Below, one piece after another: positions 53,253 through 61,789 of a stretch of DNA of 64,000 nt. Source of the DNA: Neoalteromonas arenosi (GTDB lineage: Bacteria > Pseudomonadota > Gammaproteobacteria > Enterobacterales > Alteromonadaceae). The stretch lies in NCBI RefSeq assembly GCF_030362855.1, contig NZ_JAUCBP010000002.1, positions 248,001 to 312,000 on the forward strand. Direction: 5' to 3'. Both the position numbers and the translations under genes were made by a program. Position 1 is the stretch's first letter. Each line of letters begins with the position of its first letter. The notes beneath the pieces were generated by a model. That model was not told where the DNA came from. It made no database searches and saw only the letters and a program-made list of their open reading frames with translations.

Positions 53253-54383
53253 ATGCCTCAAAAAGACACTGCACCACAGACTATCTTGCACTTAATCGAT
53301 ACAACCGGCCCAGGTGGTGCTGAAGATGTATTCATTCATCTCGCTACAGAATTGAATAGTACCCCTTGGCGCTCGTTGGCTGTGATTCGCGGTGAAGGGT
53401 ATGTGGCCGATACCTTGCGTAAAAATGGTATTGAGCCAATTATACTTGACTCCAAAGGAAGCTTTAACGTTAAGTTTATCTGGCAACTACTTAAGCTTAT
53501 TCGAGTATACAATGTGCAGGTTATCCAGTCTCATCTACTTGGGTCTAATGTCTATGCAGCTATTGTAGGTGTATTAACACGTACACCCGTAGTGGCAACC
53601 TATCACGGGATGGTTGATGTCTCACCAAACGAACGCTTTAAACGACTCAAGTTATGGTTTATGCGCAATGGTATATCGAATTTTGTAGCAGTAAGCCGCT
53701 CTTTGGCTAACAAAATACAAGAGCATGAATTATTGGTACCTGAGCGCACAACTGTCATTTATAACGGCATTCAAACTGCGCTATATAATGGCGAAAAGCA
53801 GACCTTACTGCGTGAAAAGCTTGGTATTGATGAAGACATTGTTTTGTTCGGTACACTGGGTAATATACGTAAATCGAAACGCTATGACCTCTTGCTTGAG
53901 GCGATTGATGAATTGGCGGATATCAAGCGTCGATTTCACGTTGTGATAGCCGGTGATCCAAAAGCAAAAATTAAGCAACAACTCGATGCTGTGATCAGAG
54001 ATAAAAATATCACTAACGTAAGTTTTATTGGGTTTGTTGAAAATACGCCTGAATACTTACAAGGACTCGATGCGTTCTTGTTAACGTCTGATGCGGAGGG
54101 GTTTTCGATTAGTACAATTGAAGCGATGGCGTCAGGATTGCCCGTAATTGCAACACGATGTGGCGGGCCTGAAGAGATTATCGAAAATGATAGTCAGGGC
54201 CAACTGGTAGCAATTGACCCGAAGGCTATTGGCGCAGCCATGCGTAGCCTAATTGCGGATGCACCAGCTTCGATCCTACGCAATCAAGTGGCGGTTGAGC
54301 GAGTGACTAACACGTTTTCCGCAGAAGCGATGGTTGCTGCGTACAATGACTTGTACAAAAAAGCACAATTAAGAGGATTTTAA
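53253..54383 (+). CDS. glycosyltransferase, family 4
   Basis: A GT-B enzyme of about 376 residues; ATG 53253 is preferred over the TTG 53211 that opens the frame, because the fold starts soon after (TILHLIDTTGPGGAEDVFIHLA, about 8-29). The donor half has VLFGTLGNIRKSKRYDLLLEAI (about 202-223), FIGFVENTPEYL and LTSDAEGFSISTIEAMASGLPVIATRCGGPEEII (about 272-305), with the usual Glu-x7-Glu. It starts a plus-strand run of seven genes that reaches 61583; the next gene follows its stop directly (TAAGTG). Confidence 0.9.
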   Translation: MPQKDTAPQTILHLIDTTGPGGAEDVFIHLATELNSTPWRSLAVIRGEGYVADTLRKNGIEPIILDSKGSFNVKFIWQLLKLIRVYNVQVIQSHLLGSNVYAAIVGVLTRTPVVATYHGMVDVSPNERFKRLKLWFMRNGISNFVAVSRSLANKIQEHELLVPERTTVIYNGIQTALYNGEKQTLLREKLGIDEDIVLFGTLGNIRKSKRYDLLLEAIDELADIKRRFHVVIAGDPKAKIKQQLDAVIRDKNITNVSFIGFVENTPEYLQGLDAFLLTSDAEGFSISTIEAMASGLPVIATRCGGPEEIIENDSQGQLVAIDPKAIGAAMRSLIADAPASILRNQVAVERVTNTFSAEAMVAAYNDLYKKAQLRGF

Positions 54384-54941
54384 GTGTCAATTTTTGGTTG
54401 GGTTGCAAATGAGTTTGGTTCGAAGCAAGGGTTGTTGCGGCGCGTAAAGTTTGATCTCGCGTACCTGCTAGGAGCCTATCGCAACGCGTCACCAAGTAAG
54501 TTAACAGCATTTAATCGCTTAGTGTTCATTTGTAGTGGCAATATTTGTCGTAGTCCTTACGGTGAGGCTATTAGCAGGGCACTTGGCTTCCCGACAGTTT
54601 CCTACGGCCTACACTGTCGGGGGGGAGACCCAGCGTTTGCCAAAACACTTGATTTTGCGCAGCGTATGGAGGTAGAGGTTAGCAATCATAGATCACAAAA
54701 TATTGAGGATTATCGGCCTGAAGGTAAGGATTTACTTGTGGTAATGGAGCCACGCCATTTATCCGAATTAGAGGAAATGTTCCCACAGACGCAAAAGATC
54801 CTGATAGGTTTGGTGAGTCCTATGCGCACCGCGTATCTGCATGATCCATACAATACTAACCAGTATTTTTTTGATAAATGTCTCGAGAACATTGCAATTG
54901 CCACCCAGCGTTTAATCGAGTCAGACAATGCAACCCGTTAA
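54384..54941 (+). CDS. low-molecular-weight protein-tyrosine phosphatase-like protein
   Basis: A 185-residue phosphatase of the Wzb/Etp type. The P-loop FICSGNICRSPYGEAI (about 49-64) has the nucleophilic Cys and Arg (CX5R) and the following Ser; the general-acid Asp is in YLHDPYN (about 152-158). It is longer than Wzb (about 147) by an N-terminal 45-residue extension. It starts with GTG 54384, with AGAGGA six bases upstream. In capsule systems this enzyme dephosphorylates the BY-kinase and is needed for polymer assembly; here its likely target is the kinase at 25825. Confidence 0.9.
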   Translation: MSIFGWVANEFGSKQGLLRRVKFDLAYLLGAYRNASPSKLTAFNRLVFICSGNICRSPYGEAISRALGFPTVSYGLHCRGGDPAFAKTLDFAQRMEVEVSNHRSQNIEDYRPEGKDLLVVMEPRHLSELEEMFPQTQKILIGLVSPMRTAYLHDPYNTNQYFFDKCLENIAIATQRLIESDNATR

Positions 54942-56259
54942 GCAGCCGGAATCTTTAACTCTGCAAAATTTGTGGTTTTTGCAAATCGGCAATCTTTGGA
55001 AGTTTTTCAAAGGTGAAAGTCTCGCATTTAAGAGTATATGCATTTACTTATTCATAGAGTATTTCCGACCCCAATCCATTTTTCCCGTAATTAATTTTTT
55101 GCCTTGGGCACAAATATTCTTAACCCTTGCTCTGGTTGCTTTTGTGATGGACAAGAAAGCAAAGCTTACCTTCACAACGTTTCACGTTTTGATATTGTTT
55201 TTCGCGATCGCGATACACATGTCATTTTTAGTCGCTTACAACATCAATTGGTCTACCAATAACTATATTTTCTTTATTCAGTGGATCGTTGTGTTCTACC
55301 TTGCTACGGGGATTGTAAACACTAAAGAGCGGCTTTATGTATTTTTCCTTGTGATGTTTATGTGTTCTTTGAAGGTAGCATTCGGGACTGCCAGAGTCTG
55401 GGCGTTTCGCGGCTTCTCTTTTACCACCTGGGGGTTGATGGGACCACCGGGGTACTTTCAAAACTCAGGTGAACTGGCAATACTGATGCTAATACTTTTC
55501 CCCTTAGGATACATGTTGTACCGCGATAATAAGGACAACGTGCGAGTCTGGGAAAAGTACGTTTTAATGGCTGCTTGGGTATGCCCCTTGCTCACTATTC
55601 TCGGTTCGAGTAGTCGTGGGGCACAATTAGCCCTAGCGGTACAACTGGTCGTATTATTTTACAAACAAATATTCAAACCTAAAGTGCTCATCGGTGCAAC
55701 CTTGCTGGTTTCTATCGGCTGGCATGTATTACCTGATGAGCAAAAGGCGCGCTTTACCGATATTGGTGAAGACAAGTCGTCGTTACAGCGAAAATTGTAT
55801 TGGAAACACGGGTGGAATATTATGAAGGAATACCCTGTGTTAGGGATAGGATACTTCAATTTTATTCCCTACTATCGCGATCACTATCCCCAAGACATGC
55901 TGTATGGCAAGGCCGAATTACCGCACAATATATTCTTACAAATTGGCACAGATGCTGGGTTTATTGGGCTATTCTTCTATTTGATTTTAATAATTTTTGC
56001 GCTCACCAAACGCTTGCCCAACTTCCCCTTACACCCTGATCCTGGAGATAAGATACTTCTCGCTATGTGGCGGGGGCTAAGGTTGGGTATCATCGGCTTT
56101 GTTATGGCTGGACAGTTTGTAACCGTTGGCTACTATCCATTTTTGTGGATATCGTTAGCGTTGCAGGCATCGCTCCTGTTAGTTTATCAGAACAAGCAAC
56201 AAGGAATCGCACATGGCGAACAACAAGGGCTTCCTGCTCGTAGTTCAGGAAACAGCTGA
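54928..56259 (+). CDS. O-antigen ligase-like (Wzy/WaaL) protein, XrtA-associated O-glycosylation ligase type
   Basis: A 443-residue membrane protein with about eleven to twelve hydrophobic segments and one large periplasmic loop. IYLFIEYFRPQSIFPV (about 32-47) and GPPGYFQNSGELAILM (about 171-186) resemble the exosortase A-associated ligase family TIGR03097; the Wzy_C-like loop has SSSRGAQLAL (about 231-240) and YWKHGWNIMKEYPVLGIGYFNFIPYY (about 291-316). It could polymerise repeat units or attach glycan to a protein or lipid. It overlaps the phosphatase gene by 14 bp and the next gene by 47 bp. Confidence 0.85.
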   Translation: MQPVKQPESLTLQNLWFLQIGNLWKFFKGESLAFKSICIYLFIEYFRPQSIFPVINFLPWAQIFLTLALVAFVMDKKAKLTFTTFHVLILFFAIAIHMSFLVAYNINWSTNNYIFFIQWIVVFYLATGIVNTKERLYVFFLVMFMCSLKVAFGTARVWAFRGFSFTTWGLMGPPGYFQNSGELAILMLILFPLGYMLYRDNKDNVRVWEKYVLMAAWVCPLLTILGSSSRGAQLALAVQLVVLFYKQIFKPKVLIGATLLVSIGWHVLPDEQKARFTDIGEDKSSLQRKLYWKHGWNIMKEYPVLGIGYFNFIPYYRDHYPQDMLYGKAELPHNIFLQIGTDAGFIGLFFYLILIIFALTKRLPNFPLHPDPGDKILLAMWRGLRLGIIGFVMAGQFVTVGYYPFLWISLALQASLLLVYQNKQQGIAHGEQQGLPARSSGNS

Positions 56260-57967
56260 GCAACCATTATCAATCGATGGCTTTCAACACGTAAAGCAAT
56301 ATGAATCAGCTACATTGTTCGCTGACGACGGCTGTAGAAATACGCTAATTACAACAGATGCAAATGGTATCTCGGTTTATCTTGGTGATCGTCACTTACA
56401 CGCTGACGAACAGGACCATACGCTTGACCCGCACGAGTGGCAAAGCACTATCCACACAGGTACGCTGGTTAGCTTCGATACTCAGCACAAGCAGCTCAAA
56501 ATTCAATGTGATTTTATGGGCAGTGAAACGGTTTGGTACGCGCAAAAAGGGCAGCAATTTTGGGTATCTAATCGACTTGAAAACTTTTCTCGTTTCGGCG
56601 CTTTTGAGAAAGATTGGGCAGGTGTATACACGTTTCTAGCAAGTGCTATCAGTGTCGCTGAGAGAACACCGCTGTTAGGGGTGCAACAAACCTGCCCATT
56701 ACAGACAATAGAGTTTCGTAATGGGAAGTTGAATATTACTACGTCATCGGCTTGGCAATCTAATCCTGAGTGTAATGTTAGTTCTGCCTTACACCAAATT
56801 GATCAACGTCTACACGATGTTTTAATGCGTTCGCCCAATGCGTTTTTAATGCTGTCAGCCGGCTGGGATTCAAGAGTACTGCTTTCATCAAATCGCGAGC
56901 GGATTGTCGGCACCTATACACATGGCGAATTGAAAAGTCGCGAAGTAGAGATAGCCTATAAATTAGGAGCACCCTTGCAGAAAGGGATGACCTTTAATCC
57001 CCTTGAAGATACTCACTTCGGCGCAGAAACAGCCTTGCAAATGCTAAGTAGTCTTGGTTTTGCGCTGTTCCCACACTGGTATCATGCAAGTCATTATCTT
57101 GCGCAATTCAATGATGCACCTTTAAGTGCCGGACTGTTTGTTGAGCACCTTTCTGGCCATTACGGAATTAATAGTCTTTCCAGTGGAACCAATAAATTAA
57201 AGCTCCTGTTTAACTCTATGGTTCGACCGGGTGTATACGATAAAATTTCCAATGAACAAGCGATATCAATGCTCACACCGTTGCTCAGTGATGCGTTTAA
57301 AACACATCCGTGGTGTTGGCGCCAAGATGTTGATTACCAGGCCCTGCAAAAGCAGTTTAGTGATGATACTGCTGCATGCTTGAAGGGCTATGTTGATTCG
57401 GGGACAAATGGCTTACAAGAGTTAAGTGAACGATTCAAGTTGGCTCATGCTCATCGTCAATTCTTTGTATTACAGACTAAATCTGCAGCGACTACTTTGG
57501 GCTATCATCATCCGTATGTGGACTCTGTACTGGCGCAACAAGTTTTGCAGTTAAAGTACCGCCATCGGGTTAATTATAAAGTTAGCCAGTACATCGTTAA
57601 GCAACAACACAGCGACCTCTGCTCATTGCCAATGGCCGCTACACTAATCAATGCTGGGCGACCGATCTTAATGCAGGAAGCCAGCCGGCTGGTGCGCATT
57701 GCCGGTGAAAAACTTATCAGTAAATTGAAAGGCCAGACTGTCAAAGGGTTAGGTTGGAACAACTTCCAATTTCTGCACCAACAGCAGAGTTTCCATGAAT
57801 ATGTTGACCTGTTGGTGGATGATATGTGGGATAAACCGGCAATGCATAGGTTTATCGAACAGTACGGGCAAGCCAATGGCGATGCTTACTCGATGTTAGA
57901 TATGCTCACCAAAATGGTTACGCTTGACTTCAAGCTTCACCCCAATGCTTATGAGGCGGCTCGATGA
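56213..57967 (+). CDS. asparagine synthetase B-like protein lacking the glutaminase Cys
   Basis: A 584-residue protein with AsnB architecture: residues about 1-170 look like a degenerate N-terminal glutamine amidotransferase domain, and residues about 195-450 a synthetase domain whose PP-loop is FLMLSAGWDSRVLLSS (about 208-223) in place of SGGxDS. The N-terminus is MANNKG; the expected Cys2 nucleophile is missing, so it cannot use glutamine in the normal way and may use another amine or ammonia. HHPYVDS near 426 supplies a further conserved block. Such proteins sit in many exopolysaccharide loci with no settled function. It overlaps the ligase gene by 47 bp, so an internal start is possible. 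Confidence 0.75.
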   Translation: MANNKGFLLVVQETAEQPLSIDGFQHVKQYESATLFADDGCRNTLITTDANGISVYLGDRHLHADEQDHTLDPHEWQSTIHTGTLVSFDTQHKQLKIQCDFMGSETVWYAQKGQQFWVSNRLENFSRFGAFEKDWAGVYTFLASAISVAERTPLLGVQQTCPLQTIEFRNGKLNITTSSAWQSNPECNVSSALHQIDQRLHDVLMRSPNAFLMLSAGWDSRVLLSSNRERIVGTYTHGELKSREVEIAYKLGAPLQKGMTFNPLEDTHFGAETALQMLSSLGFALFPHWYHASHYLAQFNDAPLSAGLFVEHLSGHYGINSLSSGTNKLKLLFNSMVRPGVYDKISNEQAISMLTPLLSDAFKTHPWCWRQDVDYQALQKQFSDDTAACLKGYVDSGTNGLQELSERFKLAHAHRQFFVLQTKSAATTLGYHHPYVDSVLAQQVLQLKYRHRVNYKVSQYIVKQQHSDLCSLPMAATLINAGRPILMQEASRLVRIAGEKLISKLKGQTVKGLGWNNFQFLHQQQSFHEYVDLLVDDMWDKPAMHRFIEQYGQANGDAYSMLDMLTKMVTLDFKLHPNAYEAAR

Positions 57968-59256
57968 TATCTCCATTCGCTAAACTGGTATTTTGGGCAG
58001 GGGCGCGCTTGCGTAACCCTTCATTAAAATCTATATATCGAGAGCTCAAGCAACAAGAGAGTTTTACTCGCGCTGAATTAGAAGCGTTGCAGTTGGAAAA
58101 GCTGCAGAAACTTTTGAACCTCGCCTATGAACACAGTGCTTATTACCGTCAGGTGTTCGACGATTTAAATTTACACCCTGACGACATCCAATCCATTGCT
58201 GACTTGCAGCAATTACCAACGATGTCAAAGCAGACGTTGATTGCTGAAAATAGTCGAATACATACGAGTTTTCCGTTTGCAAAACGCATGTTGGCTGAAA
58301 CATCCGGTACTAGCGGTGAAGCATTAGAATTTTATCGCAACGAAGAGTGGGATTCGCAAAACCGCGCAAACGTCATGCGCAATTACGATTGGTATGGCGT
58401 TAACGTTTGGGATAAAAATGGCTATTTCTGGGGATACAATCTAGACCAAAAGCGCTCATGGAAGATTCGTTTACTTGATTGGTTGCAAAATCGCTCACGT
58501 ATTTTTCGTTACGATGATGCATCAATCGCCAATTTCGCCAAAAATTTAAGCGGTGCAAAGTACCTATCTGGCTATTCGTCAATGATTTATCAAATCGCCA
58601 AAAAAGTGAATCAGTTGGGGATAAAGCTCGATGACATTAAAATGGTCAAGGGTACGTCTGAAATGATTTTAGATGCTTATCAGCCAGAGGTGAAACAAGC
58701 CTTTGGCCGCAAAATGATCAGTGAATATGGTGCGGCCGAGTCGGGACTCATTGCTTTTGAGTGTCCGCAAGGCAATATGCACATCAATATGGAAAGTGTC
58801 ATTGTTGAGACTGACGAAAATAATGAAGTGATCATTACTAACTTAGCGTCCCTGTCGTTCCCAATCATTCGCTATCGCTTAGGTGACTGCGTCACCTTGT
58901 CTGAGCAACAATGTGCGTGTGGACGAGCGCACCCAATCATTGCCGATATCATGGGGCGTAAAGGTGCCAGCATTAAAGGCAATGAGCAACAATATCCCGC
59001 ACTTACTTTTTACTATGTGTTCAAAAATATCGCGATGGAACACGGAGTATTGATCAACTATAAAGCGCGTCAAGAAACGTTAGGGCATGTTGATATTACC
59101 CTAGAGGGAAAGCCTAACGAGCAGTGGCAAACACTAATCGCCGCAGAAATGGATAAGTATTTTGGTCAAGACTTAGCGTACAAATTAACTTATACCGAGC
59201 GATTTGAAGAGCAAGTTAAAAAACAACAATATTTTGAGAGTACTCTTGGTGACTGA
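57964..59256 (+). CDS. CapK/PaaK-like adenylate-forming enzyme
   Basis: A 430-residue protein of the phenylacetate-CoA ligase (PaaK)/CapK group. The P-loop ETSGTSGEALEFYRNEEWD (about 114-132), the A5-like MISEYGAAESGLIAFECPQG (about 251-270), and YRLGDCVTL (about 302-310) followed by a CACGR cysteine pair are typical. It would activate a carboxylic acid as an adenylate, for a sugar substituent or a polysaccharide-bound acyl group. It overlaps the AsnB-like gene by 4 bp, and the two may act in series. Confidence 0.87.
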   Translation: MISPFAKLVFWAGARLRNPSLKSIYRELKQQESFTRAELEALQLEKLQKLLNLAYEHSAYYRQVFDDLNLHPDDIQSIADLQQLPTMSKQTLIAENSRIHTSFPFAKRMLAETSGTSGEALEFYRNEEWDSQNRANVMRNYDWYGVNVWDKNGYFWGYNLDQKRSWKIRLLDWLQNRSRIFRYDDASIANFAKNLSGAKYLSGYSSMIYQIAKKVNQLGIKLDDIKMVKGTSEMILDAYQPEVKQAFGRKMISEYGAAESGLIAFECPQGNMHINMESVIVETDENNEVIITNLASLSFPIIRYRLGDCVTLSEQQCACGRAHPIIADIMGRKGASIKGNEQQYPALTFYYVFKNIAMEHGVLINYKARQETLGHVDITLEGKPNEQWQTLIAAEMDKYFGQDLAYKLTYTERFEEQVKKQQYFESTLGD

Positions 59257-60517
59257 ACATTCGGACCTGAAACAACAACATGTGCTATGGCTTAACCATT
59301 TTGTGCCATACCCAGCAAAGGGTGGGTTGCTTATCCGTACCCATGGTCTGTTGGAATGTGTGACTAAAGCACATAAAGTCACTTTGGTATGCCTAATTCA
59401 ACCACGATTGTTAACACCTTATTTTAACTCGGTAGAGCAAGGGCTGGCCGAGGCCAAGACGTTTTATGAAAACCGTGGGGTTGAAGTACACTTTTTTGAA
59501 ATGCCTGCTGAAAAGAGTACAAAAGCGCGTCTGTGGACCGCATTTTACTCGTTGTTTTCAGCGCGTCCATATTCTGTCAATTGGCTACGAGCTCCAAAGT
59601 GTAAGGTGTTTCTCAAGCGCTTGCTGAAAGAAAGGACGTTTGATTTTATTCATGTCGATACTATGGGGCTTATTGACCATTTACCTAGGGAGCAAAGGTT
59701 TGAATGTCCAGTTGTGATTAATCATCACAATGCCGAACATGCCATGATGGAGCGCAGAGCCCAAAAAGAGTCGAATATACTCAAGCGTTGGTACTATCAA
59801 TTGGAGGCGCGCAAGATAGCATGCTTTGACGCAGATAGAATGCAAAAATACCAACGGCATATTGTGTGCTCTGCTCCCGATGGGCAAGCCTTAAAAGCTT
59901 TGAATAGCAAAATTGAAACCTCTGTAGTGCCCAATGGAGTGCCCTTTTTACCAGAGGTTAAGCGCACGCCAATCAAAGGTCAGTTACTGTTTATCGGAGG
60001 GTTGGATTGGTACCCCAATACAGATGCAATAACGTTTTTACTCCGAGACGTGTGCCCAATGATTATTGACCGAGGATTAGACGTTAAAATCGATATTATT
60101 GGTAAGAATCCATCTGAAGAAATTACTGCGCTTGCTCAGCGTTACGACTTTATTGAAATTCATGGCTATGTAGACGATATTTCAATTTTTTATGCGCAGG
60201 CCCAAGCCTTTCTTTGCCCATTGCGAGACGGTGGCGGTACAAAGTTGAAAGTCCTCGACGCGATGAATCATGGCCTACCCGTTATCGGCACTGACATCGC
60301 TTTTGAAGGTATTGCGATTCAAGACGGTGCGAGCGGATTTAAGGCTGAATCAGCAAATGAAATATGCGACACTATCGAAAAATTATTGAATAGCGCAGCG
60401 GAATTAGATCTCGTTGGAGTGCGCGCCCGAAAACTTATTAAAGACGAGTACGACTCTCATGCGATCTCACAGAATTACACGGAATTTATTCAGTCTTCAG
60501 CAGCTAAACGTCAATAA
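59249..60517 (+). CDS. glycosyltransferase, family 4
   Basis: A GT-B enzyme of about 422 residues. The open frame reaches back to TTG 59204, but GTG 59249 fits better: GAGAG lies about eight bases upstream and it overlaps the preceding stop by 8 bp. Landmarks: NHFVPYPAKGGLLIRTHGLL near the N-terminus (about 15-34), VVPNGVPF (about 229-236), LLFIGGLDWYPNTDAITFLL (about 247-266), HGYVDDISIFY and PLRDGGGTKLKVLDAMNHGLPVIGTDIAFEGI (about 327-358). This layout matches the PEP-CTERM/EpsH1-associated sugar transferases (TIGR03087-like). Confidence 0.88.
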   Translation: MTEHSDLKQQHVLWLNHFVPYPAKGGLLIRTHGLLECVTKAHKVTLVCLIQPRLLTPYFNSVEQGLAEAKTFYENRGVEVHFFEMPAEKSTKARLWTAFYSLFSARPYSVNWLRAPKCKVFLKRLLKERTFDFIHVDTMGLIDHLPREQRFECPVVINHHNAEHAMMERRAQKESNILKRWYYQLEARKIACFDADRMQKYQRHIVCSAPDGQALKALNSKIETSVVPNGVPFLPEVKRTPIKGQLLFIGGLDWYPNTDAITFLLRDVCPMIIDRGLDVKIDIIGKNPSEEITALAQRYDFIEIHGYVDDISIFYAQAQAFLCPLRDGGGTKLKVLDAMNHGLPVIGTDIAFEGIAIQDGASGFKAESANEICDTIEKLLNSAAELDLVGVRARKLIKDEYDSHAISQNYTEFIQSSAAKRQ

Positions 60518-61583
60518 ATGTAAGCGAAAAGTTTCATACATTGCTCTATGTTGTGCGCTCTCCTCAGTTGCTGCAACGCCATTAAATTGTACATCGACAC
60601 CACATACTGGCTCAGCTGAAGAGCCCCTCGTGAGTTGGGATTTTAACGCTGGTGAGCACGCGATAGACAATACAGCGATTGTCGATTGGAACGGCCAAAA
60701 AGGGGATCTCTCGCCAATTCCAGGCGAAACCTTACAGGGCGTAGAGTTTCGTTTCCGCGGTAAACATCCAAATGGCGATAGCACCAGCGAGTGGCGCTAT
60801 GTGCTACATCAACCCATGCAAGCTTCATGGGAGTATTTAAAAATCTACCAACCGGTAAATTTTTTTCATCGTGCTATCACTGAAATAGAAGCCGGGGCAG
60901 ATTTAAGTATCGATCTATGGCAGAAGGGCGACCCGGTAGAAAATGAGCGCGGGATGAGAGCTGAAGTAACCTATGTTGACGGGACTAAGCTGTACATCGA
61001 CAAATACCCACAACGTTTCGATCGCAACTGGGGCGAAGGCCGAGTGATTACTAATCTTCGCAGTGGCGCAATGTTCAACAGTGTTGAGAGTACCTACTTA
61101 GCGAACAACAATAAGTTGTCGACTCAATGGCAAGGCCAATATTCTAATGCTGGTGTGACAGTGGAAACAGAAGCTATTTTACCGGCTAAAGGTGGAGAAA
61201 ATGGCGTCAGCTATTGTCGGCCTACGATTAATCGATCAAGCTCCCACGGGTCTAGCGGAACGGTAATTAATCGAATAGAAGGAAAGTTAGCCGAGTGTTT
61301 TCATCCCCGTGATAATGGCACAGTTGTAGAGTTACTCATTGAGCGTCAACGTTCGAGTTCTTTAACCGCTAAGGACGGCAGTTATCGGATTTGGAAACGC
61401 ACCGAGAGGACTGACTGGGAGCTCATATTCTCAAATACCAGTGTGAAGATATATCAAGAAGAAAATAATCATTTTGACAATGGTTACGTTTTTGGTTGGG
61501 CGAACAGTGGATATAATGAAGACACGTATTTCTATTTGTTAGGCTGGCAATTATGGGACACAAAGCCAGCGTTTTTACCTTAG
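60459..61583 (+). CDS. secreted jelly-roll protein, possible polysaccharide lyase
   Basis: A secreted protein of about 374 residues. The start is uncertain: ATG 60459 lies inside the preceding gene, and a signal-peptide-like core (VSYIALCCALSSVAA) is preceded by 20 residues ending in the basic KCKRK; the frame is open back to TTG 60414. The mature part looks like a concanavalin A-like beta-sandwich: WEYLKIYQPVNFFHRAI, DLSIDLWQKGD, GMRAEVTYVDG, then the C-terminal HFDNGYVFGWANSGYNEDTYFYLLGWQLWD. This resembles the heparin-lyase-like family PF14099, but I am not sure. As the last gene of the run it may trim or bind the exopolysaccharide. Confidence 0.6.
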   Translation: MRSHRITRNLFSLQQLNVNKCKRKVSYIALCCALSSVAATPLNCTSTPHTGSAEEPLVSWDFNAGEHAIDNTAIVDWNGQKGDLSPIPGETLQGVEFRFRGKHPNGDSTSEWRYVLHQPMQASWEYLKIYQPVNFFHRAITEIEAGADLSIDLWQKGDPVENERGMRAEVTYVDGTKLYIDKYPQRFDRNWGEGRVITNLRSGAMFNSVESTYLANNNKLSTQWQGQYSNAGVTVETEAILPAKGGENGVSYCRPTINRSSSHGSSGTVINRIEGKLAECFHPRDNGTVVELLIERQRSSSLTAKDGSYRIWKRTERTDWELIFSNTSVKIYQEENNHFDNGYVFGWANSGYNEDTYFYLLGWQLWDTKPAFLP

Positions 61584-61746
61584 CCACAAAACCTTCCTTG
61601 TTAGCTTGACTCACAGGATACTCCTAGGCTAGAACGGCAATCCTTGCAATAATTTTGCGATATTCATATGGCAAGGCGCCTTCATATAGCCTGAGAATGT
61701 AGGTTAGGGCACATGTGCAATTGGCCATTAGCTATTTTATAGATAT

Positions 61747-61774
61747 AAAAAAGCCGCCCAAATGGGCGGCTTTT
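61747..61774 (-). terminator. intrinsic terminator of the PEP-CTERM gene
   Basis: GCCGCCC (61753-61759) and GGGCGGC (61764-61770) form a 7-bp GC stem, extended by AAAA/TTTT, with a 4-base loop. Read on the minus strand a run of six T follows (61747-61752). It lies 16 bp after the PEP-CTERM gene stop. The plus-strand side has four T only, so it may also terminate the plus-strand run weakly. Confidence 0.88.
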
Positions 61775-61789
61775 CAAGGAATTTATCCC

